The position numbers were made by a program, and so were the translations under genes. Source: Carposina sasakii (Eukaryota > Arthropoda > Insecta > Lepidoptera > Carposinidae). Taken from it: DNA of 64,000 bases. Under the pieces are notes generated by a model. The model was not told where the DNA came from. It saw nothing but the letters and a program-made list of their open reading frames with translations, and did no database searches. The stretch is taken from assembly GCA_014607495.2 (NCBI GenBank), contig CP053169.1, positions 186,001-250,000 of the forward strand. Direction: 5' to 3'. Of the stretch, positions 59,442-64,000 are shown one piece after another; position 1 is the first letter of the stretch; the number at the start of each line of letters is the position of its first letter.

Positions 59442-60599
59442 AGGACAAATGTACAATGGCGAACTTATGTCTTCAAGAGATTTCTTCCAGCAAACCAAGC
59501 AAAAGTGACTAGTGGATGCTTTTAACTCGTTCTCGTGACTCGCATTAACTATAAACTTATGTATTATTCTGATGCTTAAACTATACCTATAACTATCAAG
59601 TTTCATCAAAATAAGATGAGTAGTATTTGAGTAAAATACCTACAGTAACTAATAAACATTTACACTATTTGCACGATATGATTCAATGCTCAAAATGGAA
59701 GAACAATATAAGTTTTGTTTCCTAGGCTGACGGTGCAGTCATATAGCGGTTTTACGTATGCAAAACCACGCCCCCTTTATGGTGCCGGCATGTGAAATGT
59801 TCCTTGAAGGCCGCCATATAACGGCAACGCTATTCTAGAAGACCAAAGTCACCTCGGTCATTTACAGTGGACAATAACCTCGCTTTTTCTTCTGACGTCA
59901 CAGTTTATAAAGAAAAGCATAAATTGTAGAGAGATAACGAAAAATATACGTCTTGATATTTTTAGTGAGCGTTTTCTGAATATTCATGACAAATGAATAA
60001 CAATGCAGTTGGAGACAACAGAGGTGTTTGAGAGACAAACTTTGTGAGGTACAGGAGTAATGGCGATATTAAAAAAATGTGGTCGAGTAGAGAAACCTCC
60101 TCCTTTTTTCAGTCGGTTAAAAAACATTATGTCAATGCCGCCGTTATATTTGGTTGCTTAATAAACATTAAATTTCATTTAAGTACCTATTAATTTTCAT
60201 TTATTAATCCAACATTCATTTTCGTCAAGCTAACAAAAATATAAAAATTATATTTTTCTAAATAGACTGAATAGAGATTGTTATTCAATTGCCTCGGTTT
60301 TTCACATAAAAAAAAAACAAATAGATGACCGTCTTCGAAAAATATTATTATTTTTCTATATTATAGGCTGATAGAGATTGTTAATTCATAATCTTAGTTT
60401 TGAACTTAAAAAAAAACAATTAGAAATAGCGTTTGGCGGCGTGCTGCCGCCACCGGCGCCGTTCTGTCTCCATTTTCAAAATTAATATGTTGGTAGAACT
60501 GCAAATTGTGTAGGTGAATTTGGTAGTACACCAACCTTTGACGTGATTGGTTGGTTTGAATCTCGCCCTGCGTTTACGCATAGTTTTCCGCCATTCGTA

Positions 60600-60736
60600 A
60601 TGGGACACATCGATTTTCGCGATTTACAAAAATTACATGACATTTTATGAAAATTTGTGTGCGTGTTAGTGAAAATGTGAAACTGTTCTGGAATTTGCAG
60701 TGCTTTTGTTGAAAATAAAGCAACAGATGTTGCAGG
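60600..60736 (+). other. possible non-coding first exon with CpG-rich promoter
   Basis: 60430-60600 is CpG-rich. The following stretch ends CAGATGTTGCAG then GTAGGTGC, a good splice donor at 60737. No coding continuation could be found before the window ends, so this is only a candidate for a gene running off to the right. Confidence 0.2.
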
Positions 60737-60904
60737 TAGGTGCTTTTTATGTTATCTCTAACTATTTAATTATATTCTAATGAGTTGGTGATATCTAAAA
60801 AAATACTCTAGTAATATTTAGTGATAACTTCTCCCTCTCACTTCTCTTCTTCTCATAACTCGGATGAGCAATGATAGCATATGTATCGTGGTTTCTTGGA
60901 TATA

Positions 60905-61030
60905 CATAAGTACATACATATGTACACAGCTGTGTTTCCCAAACAAAAGGAACATCTAGAAGTGCAAGATCATAAAGGAGATCACTCACAGCCACGCACG
61001 TTTAGAAAAACGGGGATAGATGTTAGATTT
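60905..61030 (+). mobile_element. family X repeat, 5' part
   Basis: CACAGCTGTGTTTCCCAAAC, then AAGTGCAAGATCATAAAGGA and CAGCCACGCACG. Confidence 0.5.
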
Positions 61031-61359
61031 TGATGTATACAAGCTGTTTACCCGACTGCGCCAGATGTAGGGTTATGTTTATCGAGTGTATGTAATTAGG
61101 TATATTCCTTAGGCACGCTCAGTACATAATATAAAATATGTATTTTTTTTAATCAATCCGTACCATTTTAAACGACTTTTTGTTTTCGATAAAAGCGAAG
61201 AGAGACACAGGCGTTCGGTAGTTTAAATAGTTCATAACTTCTGTTGACAGGTCTAGATTGGCTTCGCTTCTAAGTTGGACGTTTAAAGTTTCATACAGTT
61301 GATTTGTCGAAGTTAGAAGTTCTTTAGTAGCCGTCGAATGTCATATTGAATGAGAAATG

Positions 61360-61735
61360 AAGTTCCCGAAATTGGGGTAGACAGAACTACAGAATCGTGA
61401 TGAAGACCCCACAGCCACGGTTAGGTTAGCGGGGTGTGGGACGGATGTTGCTACAAATTGCTAGCTTATCATATGAGAGAAGGCCTGAGTTCCTTAGTCG
61501 ACTCTTAGGCCGAAAACTGGATGTCAGACGGCGGACGCGGGCGCGGCTCGTTGCTCGGACGCCGCTCCCCGCGCCGCTGCCATCCAGTTCCCTTCAATAA
61601 GAATCTATGTGTTTATCGTACCGCTCCCGCCTCGCTGCCGCCGTCGCCCCGCTAATCGCAGACATCCAGTTTTCGGCCTTACGACATGTACAGAGGAGAT
61701 GCAGCTCTATTCTAGTGAAGCCCCGCATCAGCAGA
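61360..61735 (+). mobile_element. family X repeat split by the TTA-flanked MITE
   Basis: TTCCCGAAATTGGGGTAGAC, GCTAGCTTATCATATGAGAG, then after 61681 ACGACATGTACAGAGGAGAT. Confidence 0.65.
61509..61678. mobile_element. 170-bp GC-rich MITE, PIF/Harbinger-like
   Basis: Ends GGCCGAAAACTGGATGTC and GACATCCAGTTTTCGGCC. The 3-base duplication TTA lies at 61506-61508 and 61679-61681. Removing the element restores the family X sequence GACTCTTACGACATG exactly. Confidence 0.75.
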
Positions 61736-62234
61736 TCAAATTAGCTAATTTCAATGTGTAATATAGAGATAAAAGAATCTTAGATATTTTATTCCTTGAG
61801 TGAAGTTTAAATCTGATATATGCAAAAAATCTCTCAAGATTGGTTATTGAAATTGGCTGTAATTGCTTGTAGTTTTATTAAATTACCTACGCCTTTTTAT
61901 ATAGGTACTTAGTTACTTGATTGTACTTATTGCAAGTGTCTAAACATTAATAGCTGCGTTTTGCAAGTCATCCATTTTTGTAACGCGTAAATAAATATTT
62001 CGTGGTTATTTTATATCTTTTGTGTGTAAATAGGGACGACAACGGGACGTAGCGGGACGCTTGACTAATGTGCCGTGAGATAGTGCGAGCTATAACTAAC
62101 AAATTACACAAATTATGTGCATTTTTACAAGCTTTTATTTAACTTGCAATGTATATTTGTTCGGGTGAAATCTTACAACTACAACCGATTGGGCTGAAAA
62201 ACGTTCAGTTCGGATGACAATGCATGATTAACAA

Positions 62235-62590
62235 ATTCTAAATCCGGGATAAAAACATTTTCCCGGGATAAAAGTAGCCTATAGTAACTAAGTGGGACCT
62301 GTCACAATATATTCTAAAACTGAAAATCTATTTTGAAACAGATATTCAGCCGTTTCAATTGAGTTGAAATTTTAAGCTCCTCATTGAAGAGCTGGACTGT
62401 TCAAAATTAACTGGCAAACGACCTTGCAATAATGATGCGTTGAATGAGATGAACAGACAAACTGACAAACAGACAAAAATTCAAAAAATCATTGTTTTGG
62501 GTACTATTGCGTTGATAAAGTATTCTATAATATTTTTCCTTATATATCTTCCATGTAACACATTTGACACAATATTATATGTATAGATCG
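62235..62590 (+). mobile_element. family Y repeat, divergent
   Basis: TCCGGGATAAAAACATTTTC, GTGGGACCTGTCACAATATA, ending TATATGTATAGAT. Confidence 0.55.
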
Positions 62591-63034
62591 CGACATTTAA
62601 GTACCTACTTTCTTAGTTTTAAATTTTTTATAAGTCAAGGTGAGGCCGTGCCGAGGACTGAGTGGCATGATGACATGATGTCGTGAACATACCACCTCGG
62701 GGCACCGGGGCGAACCCTTTGTATATTACTTTTACTCTTCTACACGAAGCTCTGGAAGGGTCGACGGATATTTCTTCGATATGAACTGCAGGAACAATAT
62801 GGGAAAATATCAACACAAAGATGCTGCCTAATAACGTTTACATTTAAAAGTAAGATAAATGTTAATCGCGACAAGCTTTTATAACATATAAATTGTGTCA
62901 AATGTGTGAAATGACGTTATAAATTAACAGTAAAAGTTTTAGTGTAAAAGTTTATTTTTTCTTTTTAGCGCATTTAAATAAAAGCTTGTTTTTAAAAAGG
63001 TTTATTTACCTAAATTTTATCCTTATTGACTAAA

Positions 63035-63293
63035 CTAGTGTACGCCCGCGACATGGACTACAGAAAAAATAAAATGTCTAAATTATCCGGGATAAAAACA
63101 TTTTCCCGGGATAAAAAGTAGCCTAATGTTAAGTGGGACCTCAACAATCTTTTATATTCCTAAAAACTATATCGAAATCAGTTCAGCCGTTTCTGAGATT
63201 AGCGTGCACAAACAAACAGACAAACCGACAAACAGACAAAAATTCAAAAATCAGGTACTATTGCGTTGATAACCTATAATATTTTTTCTTATA
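63035..63293 (+). mobile_element. family Y repeat, left arm of an inverted pair
   Basis: CTAGTGTACGCCCGCGACAT to ATAATATTTTTTCTTATA, stopping exactly at the MITE. Confidence 0.6.
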
Positions 63294-63546
63294 CAGGGTG
63301 TAACAAAAAGGGTATGTTAAGCTAAAAGCTATGTAAATAGCCCATTATAGAGAACCTATTAAAAATTTTGAGACTCGAAATCACATTATTTTTCAAGATT
63401 GTATGAAAATTTCTGAGATTTAAAAATTCTCCGTAGTATCGGGAAAAATAAACATGTGATCCTTCGGGTCTCAAATGTTGTGGATAGGTTCTCTATCAGA
63501 ACAGTGGGCTATTTACATATTAACATACCCTTTTTGTTACACCCTG
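63294..63546. mobile_element. 253-bp MITE between inverted family Y copies
   Basis: Ends CAGGGTGTAACAAAAAGGG and CCCTTTTTGTTACACCCTG, with perfect inverted termini and TA on both sides. Inner bases AATAGCCCA/TGGGCTATT also pair. Confidence 0.75.
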
Positions 63547-63800
63547 TATAAGAAAAAATGGTCTTATTATAGAATACCTTTATCAACGCAATAGTACCCA
63601 AAACAATATTTTTGGATTTTTTTTGTCTGCTTGAAAGTGCCGGTAGACTTGTCTGTTTGTTTGTGCACGCTAATTCAGAAACGGCTGAACTGTTTCGATG
63701 TAGTTTTTAGGAATATATTTGACAGTCCCACTTAACATATAGGCTACTCAAATTATCCCGGGAAAATGATTTATATTAGATAATTTAGACATTTTATAAA
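63547..63800 (-). mobile_element. family Y repeat, right arm of an inverted pair
   Basis: TATAAGAAAAAATGG and TTTATCAACGCAATAGTACC, continuing as the mirror of 63035-63293. Confidence 0.6.
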
Positions 63801-64000
63801 AAGTAATTTATGAAAAATTCGTATAACTAAACAGCAATGTTGAAGAATTTCTCTCGCAGTCGTATTGCAAGGCCCGCCCAAGTTCCATAGAAAGAAATCG
63901 CTTTTGATAACAGAGAAGGAACTTTTAGTAGTTGTAGGGCACATAAAAGAATTAAATACAAATTGACGAAAATGTTACCATCATTGGCCTCCAACCATAG

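Overview
The window looks like lepidopteran (moth or butterfly) nuclear DNA. It is AT-rich, its genes are small and split by introns, and it is densely filled with short non-autonomous repeats: tRNA-derived SINEs, LINE 3' ends, inverted-repeat MITEs and minisatellite-bearing elements. No prokaryotic operon structure is present. The species assignment is an inference from repeat style and gene content.

Three spliced protein-coding genes can be reconstructed base by base, all on the + strand. (1) 28983-30029, three exons, encodes a 123-residue secreted protein with four cysteines in the mature part; I do not recognise its family. (2) 38635-44979, eight exons, encodes an intact 429-residue secreted M14A metallocarboxypeptidase zymogen of the digestive type. 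It has a full zinc and catalytic set but an unusual Gln at the S1' specificity position. (3) 47696-49298, two exons, encodes a 72-residue single-pass membrane microprotein of unknown family.

The carboxypeptidase gene sits among remains of its own duplications. A broken, inverted copy (exon 2, a piece of intron 3, exon 4) lies at 34842-36604. A second copy of its 5' flanking region lies downstream at about 45612-45950 with no gene after it. This looks like an eroded cluster with one survivor.

Regions: 1-28000 holds no gene I can support, only repeats, including a LINE 3' fragment (3290-4085), a minisatellite element (7197-8013), a perfect 214-bp tandem duplication (8089-8516), a TTAA-flanked 1.1-kb element (8678-9809) and several foldback elements. 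28000-30100 carries a GC-rich foldback and the secreted gene. 30200-34500 carries a repeat with a hammerhead-ribozyme-like motif, a 346-bp hairpin and a larger copy of the minisatellite element. 34500-46900 is the carboxypeptidase region. 47000-51250 is the microprotein gene with a 350-bp inverted repeat just after its stop codon. 51900-64000 is again repeats, including a palindromic second locus of the hammerhead repeat and two MITEs whose insertion sites can be read exactly.

The observation I rate highest is the hammerhead-like motif (30436-30480, and 53889-53933 on the minus strand): core, short stem III, GTC cleavage triplet and stem I can all be paired by eye.
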